Assembly (NCBI RefSeq): GCF_013409985.1
Contig: NZ_JACCBY010000008.1
Location: 92,193 to 156,192, forward strand
DNA length: 64,000 bases
Direction of reading: 5' to 3'
Source of the DNA: Sphingomonas melonis
GTDB taxonomy: Bacteria; Pseudomonadota; Alphaproteobacteria; Sphingomonadales; Sphingomonadaceae
Shown here: positions 24,930 to 34,500 of the stretch, in pieces
Numbering within the stretch: position 1 is the first letter of the stretch
Layout of the letters: every line of letters begins with the position of its first letter
Position numbers and translations under genes: made by a program
Notes under the pieces: generated by a model
Seen by the model: only the letters and a program-made list of their open reading frames with translations
Told to the model about the DNA's origin: nothing
Database searches by the model: none

Positions 24930-26971
24930 GCCGCCTGCGCCAGCGGCGTGGCGGCGGATGCGACGCCCGGCGTGGCGAGGCCGAGCCGGTCGAGCCCCTC
25001 GATGATCCCCGCGGCATGATGCGCCCGCGCGCGATGCAGCCCGGCGCGCGGGCGCAGCCCGGCAAGCTCGGCACCGGCATTGCCGACGACGATCGCCTGG
25101 CCGCAGGCGGTGAGCATGTCGGCATCGTTGCCGCTGTCGCCCGCCGCGATACACTGGCCGAGCGACCAGCCGTGACGCGCAGCGTAGAAGGCGATCGCCG
25201 CGGCCTTGCCGCCGGCGGGCGCGAGCACGTCGATCAGCCGGCCGTGCGAGAAGATCACCCGCGCCGCCAGCCCCGCCCGCGCCAGCGCCACCCGGATCGC
25301 GGCGGCATCGTCGGCGGTGCCGAAGAAGCTCAATTTGTGCGGTCCTTCGGTTTCGACCGGCTGCGGCGCGATGCCGAGCGGCGCGAGCGCGCGCACCACC
25401 GCGACGCGATCCCAGCCGGCATCGAGCGCATGCGCATAATCGGCGCAGGCGCGCCAGCCGCCGTTCCCGTCGGCGAGCAGCAGCCGCGTGCCGACGTCGA
25501 CGATATAGGCGTCGGGCTCGGGCAGCTGCCAGCGCGCGAGGATCGCCCGCGCCGCCTCGAACCCGCGCCCGGTCGCGACGACGAAGCCGAGCGGCGACGC
25601 CGCGCGCCACGCCGCAAAGGCCGCGGCGCCGGTGCGGCAGCCGGTCAGCGTATTGTCGATGTCGCAGGCGAGCAGCCGCGGCGCGGCGATGTCGCGATAG
25701 ATCGCGACCGAGGCGGCGGCATAATCGGTCCAGCAATAGGCGCCGACCCGCATCCGGCCGGCGCTGGCCAGCGCGGCGTGGCGGGCGCGGTCGCCCAGGA
25801 TCGCGCGACAGGCGCGGGCGATGCCGGCATCGTCGCGCGGATCGACCAGCATGCCGTGACGCAGCCGCGCGACGATCTCGGCGGGGCCGCCGTTGCGCGT
25901 CGCCACCACCGGCACGCCGGCCGCGGCGGCCTCGATCAGCGTCAGTCCGAACGGCTCGTGCAGCGCCGGATTGACGAACACGCCCCCCTGTGCGGCGCGC
26001 GCATAGAGCGCGGTGACATCGGCCGCGTCATGGTGGGGCGGCAGCGCGATCCGCCCGGCGAGCGCCGGGTCCGCGGCGAGCCGGTGCAATTCGGCGAGCA
26101 CCGCCGCCTCCTCGCCATTGGCATGATCGTGACGCCCGGCGAGGATGACGAGATTGGCCTGCGCGCGCAGCGCCGCATCGCCGGCATAGGCGCGGACCAG
26201 CGCGGCGAGGTTCTTCTTGGCGACCGGCCGCGCGACCGCGAACAGGATCGGTCGTTCGGGCCGGTCGAGCCAGGCGCCGAGCCGGTCGGCGATCGTATCG
26301 CCGTCGTTGGCGCCGGCCGCCTCGCGATGCGGCACGCCGGGCGGCAGGCAGTGGATGCGTCCCGCCACCGGCACGCCATAGGCGCCGATCTGCCGCTCCG
26401 CCTCGTCGCGGGTCGACACCAGGATCGCCGCGGCTGCGGCGATCGCCGCCCGCTCGGCATCGATCCGCGCGTCGAGCCCGTCATCGCCGCGTCCGGTGCC
26501 GCCAAGCCCCGTCGCGCGCTTGTCGATACCGAGCGCATGCGGCGTATAGGCGAAGGGGATGCCGAATTGCGCCTGTGCCGCACGCGCGACCGCCGCGGCA
26601 TCGGCGAAATGCGCGTGGATCACGTCGGGCAATCGCGGCAGCGCCGCCAGATGCGCGCAGAACGCTGCGATGAAGGCGGGCAGCTCGGCATCGAGCGCCT
26701 CCTTCTCCAGATAGGCGGGCTCGGCGGTGGCGATCCGGTCGATCGTCACCTTGGCCTCGATCGTCTCGCGCACCCGGGCATGGCAGGGATCGAGCCGCGC
26801 ATCGGCGAACAGCCGGGTGACAATCGAGACCTGCGCGACATCCTCGCGGCGTGCCTGTGCCCGCGCCGCCTCGATCACATAGGCGATATGACCGCCGGTA
26901 TCCGCAGTGACCCCATAAGCGACGGGCGGCGGTTTCAGGCAGCCGCCGAGGGCCAGATGCAGAATGAACAA
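24926..26971 (-). CDS. sucrose-phosphate synthase-like GT4 fused to a HAD-IIB phosphatase
   Basis: 681 residues from a TTG at 26971; the start fits because FILHLALGG...YGVTADTGGHIAYVIE is the canonical N-terminus of sucrose-synthase/SPS-like GT4 proteins. Residues ~1-440 form the GT-B transferase (VIHAHFADAA, RPVAKKNLAALVRAY, EPFGLTLIEAAAAG). Residues ~450-660 form a HAD phosphatase with nucleophile motif DIDNTLT and C-terminal GDSGNDADML. This is the layout of bifunctional SPS/SPP enzymes, which make sucrose from UDP-glucose and fructose-6-P. In a glycosyltransferase cluster, the real product could be another non-reducing disaccharide or glycoside. Confidence 0.85.
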   Translation of the reverse strand: MFILHLALGGCLKPPPVAYGVTADTGGHIAYVIEAARAQARREDVAQVSIVTRLFADARLDPCHARVRETIEAKVTIDRIATAEPAYLEKEALDAELPAFIAAFCAHLAALPRLPDVIHAHFADAAAVARAAQAQFGIPFAYTPHALGIDKRATGLGGTGRGDDGLDARIDAERAAIAAAAAILVSTRDEAERQIGAYGVPVAGRIHCLPPGVPHREAAGANDGDTIADRLGAWLDRPERPILFAVARPVAKKNLAALVRAYAGDAALRAQANLVILAGRHDHANGEEAAVLAELHRLAADPALAGRIALPPHHDAADVTALYARAAQGGVFVNPALHEPFGLTLIEAAAAGVPVVATRNGGPAEIVARLRHGMLVDPRDDAGIARACRAILGDRARHAALASAGRMRVGAYCWTDYAAASVAIYRDIAAPRLLACDIDNTLTGCRTGAAAFAAWRAASPLGFVVATGRGFEAARAILARWQLPEPDAYIVDVGTRLLLADGNGGWRACADYAHALDAGWDRVAVVRALAPLGIAPQPVETEGPHKLSFFGTADDAAAIRVALARAGLAARVIFSHGRLIDVLAPAGGKAAAIAFYAARHGWSLGQCIAAGDSGNDADMLTACGQAIVVGNAGAELAGLRPRAGLHRARAHHAAGIIEGLDRLGLATPGVASAATPLAQAA

Positions 26972-27062
26972 ACGACCCCCGTGTTTTCTTCCGAGCGCAA
27001 CGTTTCTTGATGCAAATTGGTTTCGCGGCGTTCCCGGCGCCCGATCGGGCCGGCCGCGCGGC

Positions 27063-27068
27063 TATAAT
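27063..27068 (+). promoter_or_regulatory. -10 element TATAAT for the MCP at 27095
   Basis: GCTATAATGG, 26 nt before the ATG at 27095, leaving a ~20-nt leader. No clear -35. Same context and spacing as the elements at 13447 and 16537. Confidence 0.45.
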
Positions 27069-27094
27069 GGTCGGATGGGACCGGGGCCGAGACC

Positions 27095-28765
27095 ATGGCG
27101 CGTGGGCGGCGGGCGCCGCAGATGCCGGCGATCCAGCGCACGCACCGCGGCGCCGGCATGATGCGCGCCGACCTCGACCGGTTGCGCACGGCAGGGACGC
27201 GTGCGCTGACGGCGCTGCTGTGGGGCCTCGCCGCGGTCATCGCGCTCGGCTGCCTCGTGCAGCGGCAATGGGGGATGCTGGCCCCCGCCGCGCTGCTCGC
27301 CATCCTGCCGACGCTGCGCGCGGCCGCCGGCCGCAGCGACGCCGCGACCCGGCTGATGCTCGCGGTGACGCTGCCGCTCTATCCCGCGCTGCTGCTCGCG
27401 CAATGGGCGGGCGCGCCGTGGCAGGGCGACCTCCACATGCTGGTCTTCGCGGTGCTGGCGACGCTCGCGGTGCTCGGCGACTGGCGCGCGCTCGTCGCCG
27501 CGACGCTGGTGATCGCGGTCCATCACCTCGGCGCCGGCCTGCTGCGGCCCGCCTGGATCTCCCCCGCTGGCGCCGACCTGCCGCGCGCGCTGCTCCACAC
27601 GGGCATCGTCGTGGTCGAGGCGGCGATGCTGATCCCGCTCGCCGTCCGGCTCGAACGGACGATCATTGGCCAGGCGCGCAGCCATGCGGCGGCCGAGGCG
27701 GCCGAACAGGGCGCCGCGGCGATCCGCGCCGCGGTCACCGCCGACCAGACGACGGTGCTCGCCGCGCTCGGCGCGGGGCTCGAGGCGCTGTCCGACGGCA
27801 ACCTCACCCACCGGCTGCGCGACGGCTTCCCCGACCGCTACGAAGGGCTGCGGCGCGACTTCAACGAGGCGCTGCGCGCGCTCGACGCGGCGCTCGCCAA
27901 GGTCGCCGCGGCGACCCAGGGCATCACCCACGGCGCCGGCCACGTCCGTCTCGCCTCAGACGCCCTCGCCTTGCGCACCCAGCGCCAGGCCGCCAGCCTG
28001 CGCCAAACCGCCGCGGCGATGACGCAGATCACCGCCACCATCGGCACCACCGCGGCGGCCGCGGGCCGCGCGCATGGCGCGATCGCCGGCATGCGCGGCG
28101 ATGTCGAGCAGGGCGGCGCGGTCGTCGGCCGCGCGGTGGAGGCGATGGGCCGGATCGAGCAATCGTCGCTGCGCATCGCCGAGATCATCAGCCTGATCGA
28201 CGGCATCGCCTTCCAGACCAACCTGCTCGCGCTCAACGCCGGGGTCGAGGCAGCGCGTGCCGGCGAGGCGGGGCGCGGCTTCGCCGTCGTCGCCTCCGAG
28301 GTGCGCGCGCTGGCGCAGCGCTCGGCGGAGGCGGCGCAGGACGTCGGCGCGATCATCACCGCCTCGACGCGCGAGGTCGAGGCCGGCGTCCGGCTGGTGC
28401 GCGAGACCGGCACGGCGTTGCAGCGGCTGGTCGCCGGGATCGGCGACGTCGCGACGCTCGTCGCCTCGGTCTCGGGCACCACCGAGCAGCAGGCGCAGAG
28501 CCTGCGCCAGATCACCACCACGATCGCCGACATGGACGGCGTCACCCAGCAGAATGCCGCGATGATCGAACAGGCGATCGCGGCCGCGCAATCGCTCGCC
28601 GGCGCGGCGGGAGAGCTGGCGCGGCAGGTCGACCATTTCCGCATTGGCACGGAGCCCGGCGCCGAATGCGGCGCGGGGGACGCCGACCGCAGCATCACGC
28701 TGCGCCCGCTCTACCGCCCGCGTGCCCCCGTCCACCAGACCGCACTGCCCGCGCCGGCGGCCTAG
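27095..28765 (+). CDS. methyl-accepting chemotaxis protein with polytopic membrane sensor
   Basis: 556 residues. About six hydrophobic helices (~35-200) form a membrane-embedded sensor, followed by a HAMP-like stretch (ALSDGNLTHRLRDGFPDRYE) and a signalling domain with tip GIAFQTNLLALNAGVEAARA and GRGFAVVASEVRALAQRS. It differs from the MCP pair at 1.2-4.9 kb in tip sequence (FQTN instead of RQTD) and lacks their C-terminal tail. The ATG at 27095 fits the upstream TATAAT; MPAIQ and MMRADL are alternatives. The TAG stop directly abuts repeat copy 2. Confidence 0.88.
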   Translation: MARGRRAPQMPAIQRTHRGAGMMRADLDRLRTAGTRALTALLWGLAAVIALGCLVQRQWGMLAPAALLAILPTLRAAAGRSDAATRLMLAVTLPLYPALLLAQWAGAPWQGDLHMLVFAVLATLAVLGDWRALVAATLVIAVHHLGAGLLRPAWISPAGADLPRALLHTGIVVVEAAMLIPLAVRLERTIIGQARSHAAAEAAEQGAAAIRAAVTADQTTVLAALGAGLEALSDGNLTHRLRDGFPDRYEGLRRDFNEALRALDAALAKVAAATQGITHGAGHVRLASDALALRTQRQAASLRQTAAAMTQITATIGTTAAAAGRAHGAIAGMRGDVEQGGAVVGRAVEAMGRIEQSSLRIAEIISLIDGIAFQTNLLALNAGVEAARAGEAGRGFAVVASEVRALAQRSAEAAQDVGAIITASTREVEAGVRLVRETGTALQRLVAGIGDVATLVASVSGTTEQQAQSLRQITTTIADMDGVTQQNAAMIEQAIAAAQSLAGAAGELARQVDHFRIGTEPGAECGAGDADRSITLRPLYRPRAPVHQTALPAPAA

Positions 28766-28947
28766 GCGGGATCGACCGTCAGTCCGCTTCCTCCCCCGCC
28801 AGGGGGAGGTGGCGCGCCCGGAGGGCGTGACGGAGGGGGAGGGAAGCGACGTCTTCGGTTGCGCGTCCTCCCCCTCCGTCATGCCTTCGGCATGCCACCT
28901 CCTTCTGGCGGGGAGGAACTTTCTCCAAAGCTGAATGTCGATCCGGC
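28766..28947. repeat. dispersed foldback repeat, copy 2
   Basis: 182 bp with the same ends (GCGGGATCGACCGTCA ... TGAATGTCGATCCGGC) and hairpin-forming interior as 15929-16097. It starts on the first base after the MCP stop codon, so insertion or exaptation as a 3' structure did not disturb the gene. Confidence 0.85.
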
Positions 28948-29282
28948 AAGCGGGGATCGCCCTTCGATCGCGGGCCGATCGGCGTCGCACGTCAGAAGAA
29001 GCAGGATGGTTCGCGCAGAGGCGCAGAGGGCGCGGAGGGGACTTCCCGTGCGGTCGGCCCCTTACCCGTCGGGATGACCGGGCTGCGCGACTTTGCATGA
29101 TGTCCCTCCGCGTCCGCGGCACCTGTCGCGATGGGCGTGTCGCGCCGTTTTGGCTGCCATTCGTCGCGCAGGGGGACCGTCTCGCCGCGGGGCGTCGCCG
29201 GTCGCGACCCCGGCGCGGCCGGCGGCCGGGCGCGCCGGCTATAAAGCTCGATAGGGCCCAGGGTAGAGGAAGCGGGATCGCT
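28948..29282. other. 335-bp gene-free stretch
   Basis: Contains a short tandem GCGCAGAG/GCGCAGAG/GCGCGGAG at 29013-29037 and a likely -10 TATAAA at 29240-29245, ~38 bp before the TTG start of the peptidase gene. The long open frames here are GC-rich artefacts. Confidence 0.45.
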
Positions 29283-30509
29283 TTGAACAAGCCGAAACCG
29301 CAGCAGGCGGGGCAGCGCCTCGCTCGCATCCGCATGCGCATACGCCGAAGACTGGCCGATGCCCGCGTGCGGATCGAGGGATGGTTCCCCGATCGCGAAT
29401 TCATCATGCGCTCGCAGGGGCAGGTGCGCTTCCTCCGCATCACCGCGCGCACGCAGAAGCGGGCGGCGCTCGGCGTGGCGGCGCTGACGCTGGCCTATGT
29501 CGGCTCGATCACCACGCTGGCCGTGATCCGCTGGCGGGACTCCTACGACATCGATGCCCTGCTGACCCGCCAGGCGCGCGTCGAAAAGGCCGAGAGCCGC
29601 GTCGCCGCCTTTCGCAAAAACCTCGACGGCGTCGCCTCCGACCTGCAACGGCGACAGGACTTCATCGAGAAGGTCACGCAGACCCACCTCGGCCCATTGC
29701 CGCGCGACGCCAAGGGCGGCGAAACCGTCACCAACAGCAGCAGCGAGGCGGCGAGGACGATCCGCAAGGTGAGTGCCGTCATGCCCGAGGCCGCCACCCT
29801 CGCCCGGACCGAGGCGCGCCAGCTCGCCTTCGTCGAGAATCTGACGCGCTATGCCGACCGGCGCGCCGCGGCCAATGCCGCGATGATGCGCAAACTGGGG
29901 GTCAGCCCGCAGATGCTGGCCCCGCGCGATACGGGCGAGGCGATGGGCGGGCCGTTGCTCCCCCTGTCGACCGACGCCGATGGCTCGATCGACCCGCGCT
30001 TCGCCCGGCTCGGCGCCAGCCTGTCGCGGATGAGCGCGCTGGACCAGGCGCTGGCGCGCATGCCGCAGGTGCTGCCCGCCAGCATGGATTCGATGTCGAG
30101 CGGCTTCGGCTATCGCTCCGACCCGTTCACCCACCATGGCTCGTTCCACCCCGGTCTCGACTTCCGCGGCCCGCTGGGTGCACCGATCTACGCGGCCGCG
30201 CGCGGCGTGGTCAGCTTCGTCGGCCAGCGCTCCGGCTATGGCAATTGCGTCGAGGTGACGCACGGCCCCGGCCTCGTCACCCGCTACGCCCATATGTCCG
30301 CATTCCACACCCATGTCGGCCAGCAGGTCGCCGCGGGGCAGACGATCGGCGCCATCGGTTCCACCGGGCGGTCGACCGGGCCCCATCTGCATTTCGAGGT
30401 GCGGATCAGCGACCGTCCCGTCAATCCTCGCCCATTCCTGGAGGCGCGCAGCCATGTTCCACAGAAAACCAGCCGTCCACCCACCGGTTCAGACACGGGT
30501 AGCCACTGA
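29283..30509 (+). CDS. M23-family murein endopeptidase (membrane-anchored)
   Basis: 408 residues from a TTG at 29283 (AGGAAGCGGG upstream); ATG 29406 is a shorter alternative. One transmembrane helix (~60-80, ALGVAALTLAYVGSITTLAV) is followed by a coiled coil and a LytM domain: zinc ligands HPGLDFRG, then RYAHM and HLHFEVR near the C-terminus. It cleaves peptidoglycan cross-links. It overlaps the bactofilin gene by 56 nt, a pairing typical of cell-shape control. Confidence 0.88.
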   Translation: MNKPKPQQAGQRLARIRMRIRRRLADARVRIEGWFPDREFIMRSQGQVRFLRITARTQKRAALGVAALTLAYVGSITTLAVIRWRDSYDIDALLTRQARVEKAESRVAAFRKNLDGVASDLQRRQDFIEKVTQTHLGPLPRDAKGGETVTNSSSEAARTIRKVSAVMPEAATLARTEARQLAFVENLTRYADRRAAANAAMMRKLGVSPQMLAPRDTGEAMGGPLLPLSTDADGSIDPRFARLGASLSRMSALDQALARMPQVLPASMDSMSSGFGYRSDPFTHHGSFHPGLDFRGPLGAPIYAAARGVVSFVGQRSGYGNCVEVTHGPGLVTRYAHMSAFHTHVGQQVAAGQTIGAIGSTGRSTGPHLHFEVRISDRPVNPRPFLEARSHVPQKTSRPPTGSDTGSH

Positions 30510-30879
30510 CGCCATGAGCAACACCTCCACCTTCTCGATGATCGGCGCCGATGTCGTCATCAACGGCGACGTCTCCGCCACGGCGGACCTGCATATCGAT
30601 GGCCGCATCCAGGGCGACATCACCTGCACCTCGCTGGTGCAGGGCGCCTCGAGCGCGATGATCGGCGCGATCGTCGCCCAGTCGGCGCATATGGCGGGCA
30701 CGGTGCGCGGCAGCATCACGGTCAGCGACCTCGTCATCCAGCGCAGCGCGCATATCATCGGCGACGTCAATTACGAGGCGTTGACGATCGAACAGGGCGC
30801 CCGCGTCGAAGGCAAGTTCGCCAAGGCCAATGCCGAGGCGCCGGTCGAGACCGGGCCGCTGATGCTCGAAGGCGAATGA
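30454..30879 (+). CDS. bactofilin
   Basis: 141 residues. After a ~30-residue disordered N-terminus, the bactofilin core runs MIGADVVINGDVSATADLHI, DGRIQGDITC, GTVRGSITVSDLVI, GDVNYEALTIEQGARVEGKF. These proteins polymerise without nucleotide into right-handed beta-helix filaments. The start at 30454 has GGAGG upstream and lies inside the 3' end of the M23 peptidase gene, so the two are coupled. Confidence 0.92.
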   Translation: MFHRKPAVHPPVQTRVATDAMSNTSTFSMIGADVVINGDVSATADLHIDGRIQGDITCTSLVQGASSAMIGAIVAQSAHMAGTVRGSITVSDLVIQRSAHIIGDVNYEALTIEQGARVEGKFAKANAEAPVETGPLMLEGE

Positions 30880-30886
30880 GGCGGGC

Positions 30887-30905
30887 GGGGCGGTAGCGCC
30901 GCCCC
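30887..30905 (+). terminator. GC hairpin after bactofilin
   Basis: GGGGCGG / CCGCCCC around a 5-nt loop, 8 nt after the stop, followed by a C-run rather than T-run. Weak terminator candidate. Confidence 0.4.
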
Positions 30906-30974
30906 CCCCCTGACACCGCTTCCTGCCGCCGTCATACCGGCCCCCGGCATTTGGGGCTTGGCGGCGAATCGGCG

Positions 30975-31505
30975 ATGATTCATAGAATCGCGATGCCGAT
31001 CCGTGCCGAGAACCGCTGGCTCTATCCGATCGACTGGCCGCAGGTGTCGCGGGCGATCCGCTTCGTGCGCGCCGGCGCGCGCTGCGAGCGCTGCCGCCGG
31101 CCGCATCGCCGCCATGTCGCGCATCTCGGCGACGGGCGCTGGTGGGACGGCGAGGCGCGCGGCTGGCGCGACGGCGACGGCAGGCGCGTCGCGCTGCGCG
31201 GCGTGGCGCTGCTCGCCGGGGTGCGCACCACCTATGTCGTGCTCGCCTGCGCGCACCTCGACCATGATCCCGGCAACAATGCCGCCGCCAATCTCGCCGC
31301 GCTGTGCCAGCGCTGCCACATGCTCCACGATGCCGCCGAACATCGCTGGCAACGCTGGTGGAACGCCTTTCGCCGGCGCGCCATCCGCGACCTGTTCGAG
31401 GACCCGCCGCTCACCCGCCGGCGGCTGATGCGCGACCAGCCGCCGCGCCGCGGTGTCGACACGTCGAGGCGTCGACGCAGGGACGGGGTGCGGCAGGGGG
31501 GCTGA
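30975..31505 (+). CDS. HNH-type zinc-finger/endonuclease-like protein
   Basis: 176 residues. A zinc-knuckle pair CERCRRPH and LCQRCHMLHD flanks the HNH core LACAHLDHDPGNNAAANLAA. The C-terminus is Arg-rich. HNH proteins of this size are often nucleases linked to mobile elements, but some are chromosomal with unknown role. The start is uncertain: 30975 and 30993 are both in frame and neither has a strong ribosome site. The 3' end contains one copy of the short repeat TCGACACGT. Confidence 0.75.
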   Translation: MIHRIAMPIRAENRWLYPIDWPQVSRAIRFVRAGARCERCRRPHRRHVAHLGDGRWWDGEARGWRDGDGRRVALRGVALLAGVRTTYVVLACAHLDHDPGNNAAANLAALCQRCHMLHDAAEHRWQRWWNAFRRRAIRDLFEDPPLTRRRLMRDQPPRRGVDTSRRRRRDGVRQGG

Positions 31506-31538
31506 GGCGCGTGGCGGTGCCCGATGCGGGAGGGGGGC

Positions 31539-31566
31539 GCAGGAGATCGCAGCGGCGACCTCCTGC
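31539..31566 (-). terminator. hairpin after the TonB-dependent receptor
   Basis: 12-bp arms (GCAGGAGATCGC and GCGACCTCCTGC, one G-T-type mismatch) with a 4-nt loop, 8 nt past the receptor stop on the minus strand. Confidence 0.6.
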
Positions 31567-31574
31567 GTCGGCTC

Positions 31575-34500
31575 TTACATTTTGACGGAGAATCCGACGT
31601 ACATGAAGCGGCCGATATTGTCGTAGATCGCGCCGTCACCCACGCCGAGCTGGCCGTATGGCGGCTTCTTGTCGGTCAGGTTGTCGACGCCGGCGTAGAG
31701 GCGGAACTGCCGGCTGACGTCCATCGAACCGCGCAGCGCATGGTAGAAGACGTGCGGATAATAGACCCGATCGGCATAATAGGGATCGAGCGCCGCGACG
31801 CCGTTGGTGTCATGCTGGGCTTCCCAGTCGGTGATCGACTGACGGCCGATGAACCGCATCTGATAGCCGAGCGTGAACGCGCCGCGGCTGTAGTCCGCCG
31901 ATGCGTTGAAGCTGTAGATCGGATCGCCCAGCTCCCCCTTGATCCGCTGCGGCTGCGCCGGATTGTCGAGGTAGGGGAAATCGGTGCGATCGCGGACCCA
32001 GTTGCCGATGAAGCGCAGCGCCAGCTTGTCGTCGCCCAGCAGCGCATGGCTGTAGGAGACGTCGAGATCGATGCCCTTGGCGCTCAGCGCGGCGAAGTTC
32101 AGCGTGCTCTGCAGGAGCGCGGTCTGGGCGAACTCGCTGTTGGCCTGACGCGGGTTGATCAGGCGGCAGAACTGGTTGTCGAGCGAGGCACCGTCATAGC
32201 AGCCATCGAGGATCTGCTGCGCGTCGACCTGCTGGATCACGTTGCTGATCTTGATGTCGTAATAGTCCGCCGTGATCGCGAGACCGGGCAGGAACGACGG
32301 CTGCACGATGACGCCATAGGTCCAGCTGCGCGACTTTTCCGGCGACAGGTTGGGGTTGCCGCCCGACAGGAACTGGGTGCTGCCGGCCCGCGCGGTGTTG
32401 TTGATGAAGTTCGCGGGCACGCCGGCCGCCGCGCAATTGGCCACGCGCCCGGCGCGGCCGGTGTTGATGAAGTTGGCATCGCAGGGATCGTCGAGCAAAT
32501 CGAAATTCTGCGACTGCGACGCGTAGAGGTCGCTGAGCGTCGGCGCGCGAACCGCCTTGGCGTAGCTGACCCGTGCCTTGATGTCGCGGATCGGCGCATA
32601 GATCGCGCCGGCGTTCCAGGTCCACACGGTCCCGGCCGAGCCCTTGTAATCGGCGACCCGCACCGCGCCGTTCACCGTCAGCTCTTCTGCAAAGCGGGCG
32701 TTCTTGAGCAGCGGCAGGTTCAACTCGCCATAGGCTTCCTTGACCGCGAACGAGGGCGGGTTGAAGTCGGGGATGGCGTTGAGGAACGTCGCACCCGACT
32801 TGACCAGATCGTCATAGCCATAGGACGCGGTCTCGCGCCGGTATTCGCCGCCCAGCGCGAACTGGACGGGGCCGCCCGGCAGCTCGAACAGCTGTGAGCT
32901 GTCGCCGACCACGTTTGCGGTGACGTCGAACTCGGTCGCCTTGCCGCGCCGCTGCGAGTTGGTGTTGATATAGTTCAGCGCCGCCTGGCTCGGCGCGCCA
33001 TCGCCGAGCACGTTGATCGGCACGCAGTTCGGATCGGTGACCGTGGTCTGGTTGATCCGGCAGACGATCTGGCCGCCCGCGTTGCGCGTCGCATCGACCG
33101 CATTGTAGAAATTCTGGTTGATGCGGTTGTTGTAGAAGGTCGAGCGCGTCCGGAACTCGCCGTAATTGACCGAGACGTCGTACTTCCAGTCGTCGTTGAA
33201 CGTGCCTTCGACACCGCCGACGATCCGGTAGGTGTCGCGACGGTCATATTCGTCGCGCGTGCCGAAATCGTTGTTGTTGCGGTTGAGGCGGAAGAACTCC
33301 GCACCGGCCGGCAGCAGCGAACGGATCGTCGCGGCTGCGCCGGGCTGCAGATACGGATTGTCGAGCGAGATCGGGATGCCGATCGTCTGGCTCTGGAAGC
33401 CGCCGACGGCCGCGCGCCGACCGCCGGCATCGAGCGCAATGGTCCCCTGCTCGCCGCCCTGGGCGAAGGTCGGGGTGCCCTGGTTGAAGCTCTCGACGCG
33501 GACGAACTTGGCCTCGAAGAACGGCTTGAACGCGTCGGACACGTCGTAATGGCCGAGCACGTTGGCCACGTAGCGCTTCAGCGAGGGCTGGAGCGTGCCG
33601 CGGTCGTTCAGGATGGCGCCGTCGCCGCCATTGTTGTTGTTGGAGCCCGCCGGGCGGAAGTCGGTGCCGTAATTATATTCGTACAGCGCACCGTCCGGCC
33701 GGAAGCCGAACACGCGCGGCGCGCCGTTGGGCAGGCAGGCCCCAGCTGCGCCGGTACCGCAGGCGGAGAGGCTGCTGCCGTTGTAGGCGATGAAATTGCC
33801 GCCATTGTCGTAGCCGAAGCTCCGCACCCGATCGAGATAGGTACGGTTCGGGATCGTATTGTCGAGCGCGGGGCGATCGACCAGCTGGAACTGCCGGCGG
33901 CCGGTGGTCGCGCCGGTCAGATTGGGCCGGTCGGCATAGGTGACCAGGTCCGACTTGTTGTACTCGAGGCTGGCGGCGATGTTGCCGCGGCCGTCGGCGA
34001 AATTCTTGCCGTAGGTGCCGGCGAGGCGATAGGTGCCGCGGTCGCCCTTGCTGCTGATCCCCGACTGACCATTGAGCGTCAGACCGTCGAAGTCGCGCTT
34101 CAGCACGAAATTGACGACGCCCGCCATCGCGTCCGACCCGTAGACGGCGGACTGGCCGCCGGTGACGATGTCGACGCGGTCGAGCAGATCGGTCGGGATC
34201 GTGTTGGTATCGACCAGGAAATCACCCTCGGACGAGGTGATGTGGCGGCGCCCGTTGACCAGCACCAGCGTGCGCGTGACGCCGAGGCCGCGCAGATCGA
34301 GGAGGTTGAGGCCCGACGTGCCGATGAACTGGGTCGAGCTCGCCTGGCTGTAGGTCGAACGCAGCGACGGCAGGTCGTTGAGGACGTCGCCCACCGCGAT
34401 CGCGCCGGTGCGGGTCAGATCGGCGACGCCGAGCGTGGTCACCGGCGCCGGCGAGTCCAGCGTCGGGCGCGCAATACGCGATCCGGTGACGACGATGTCG

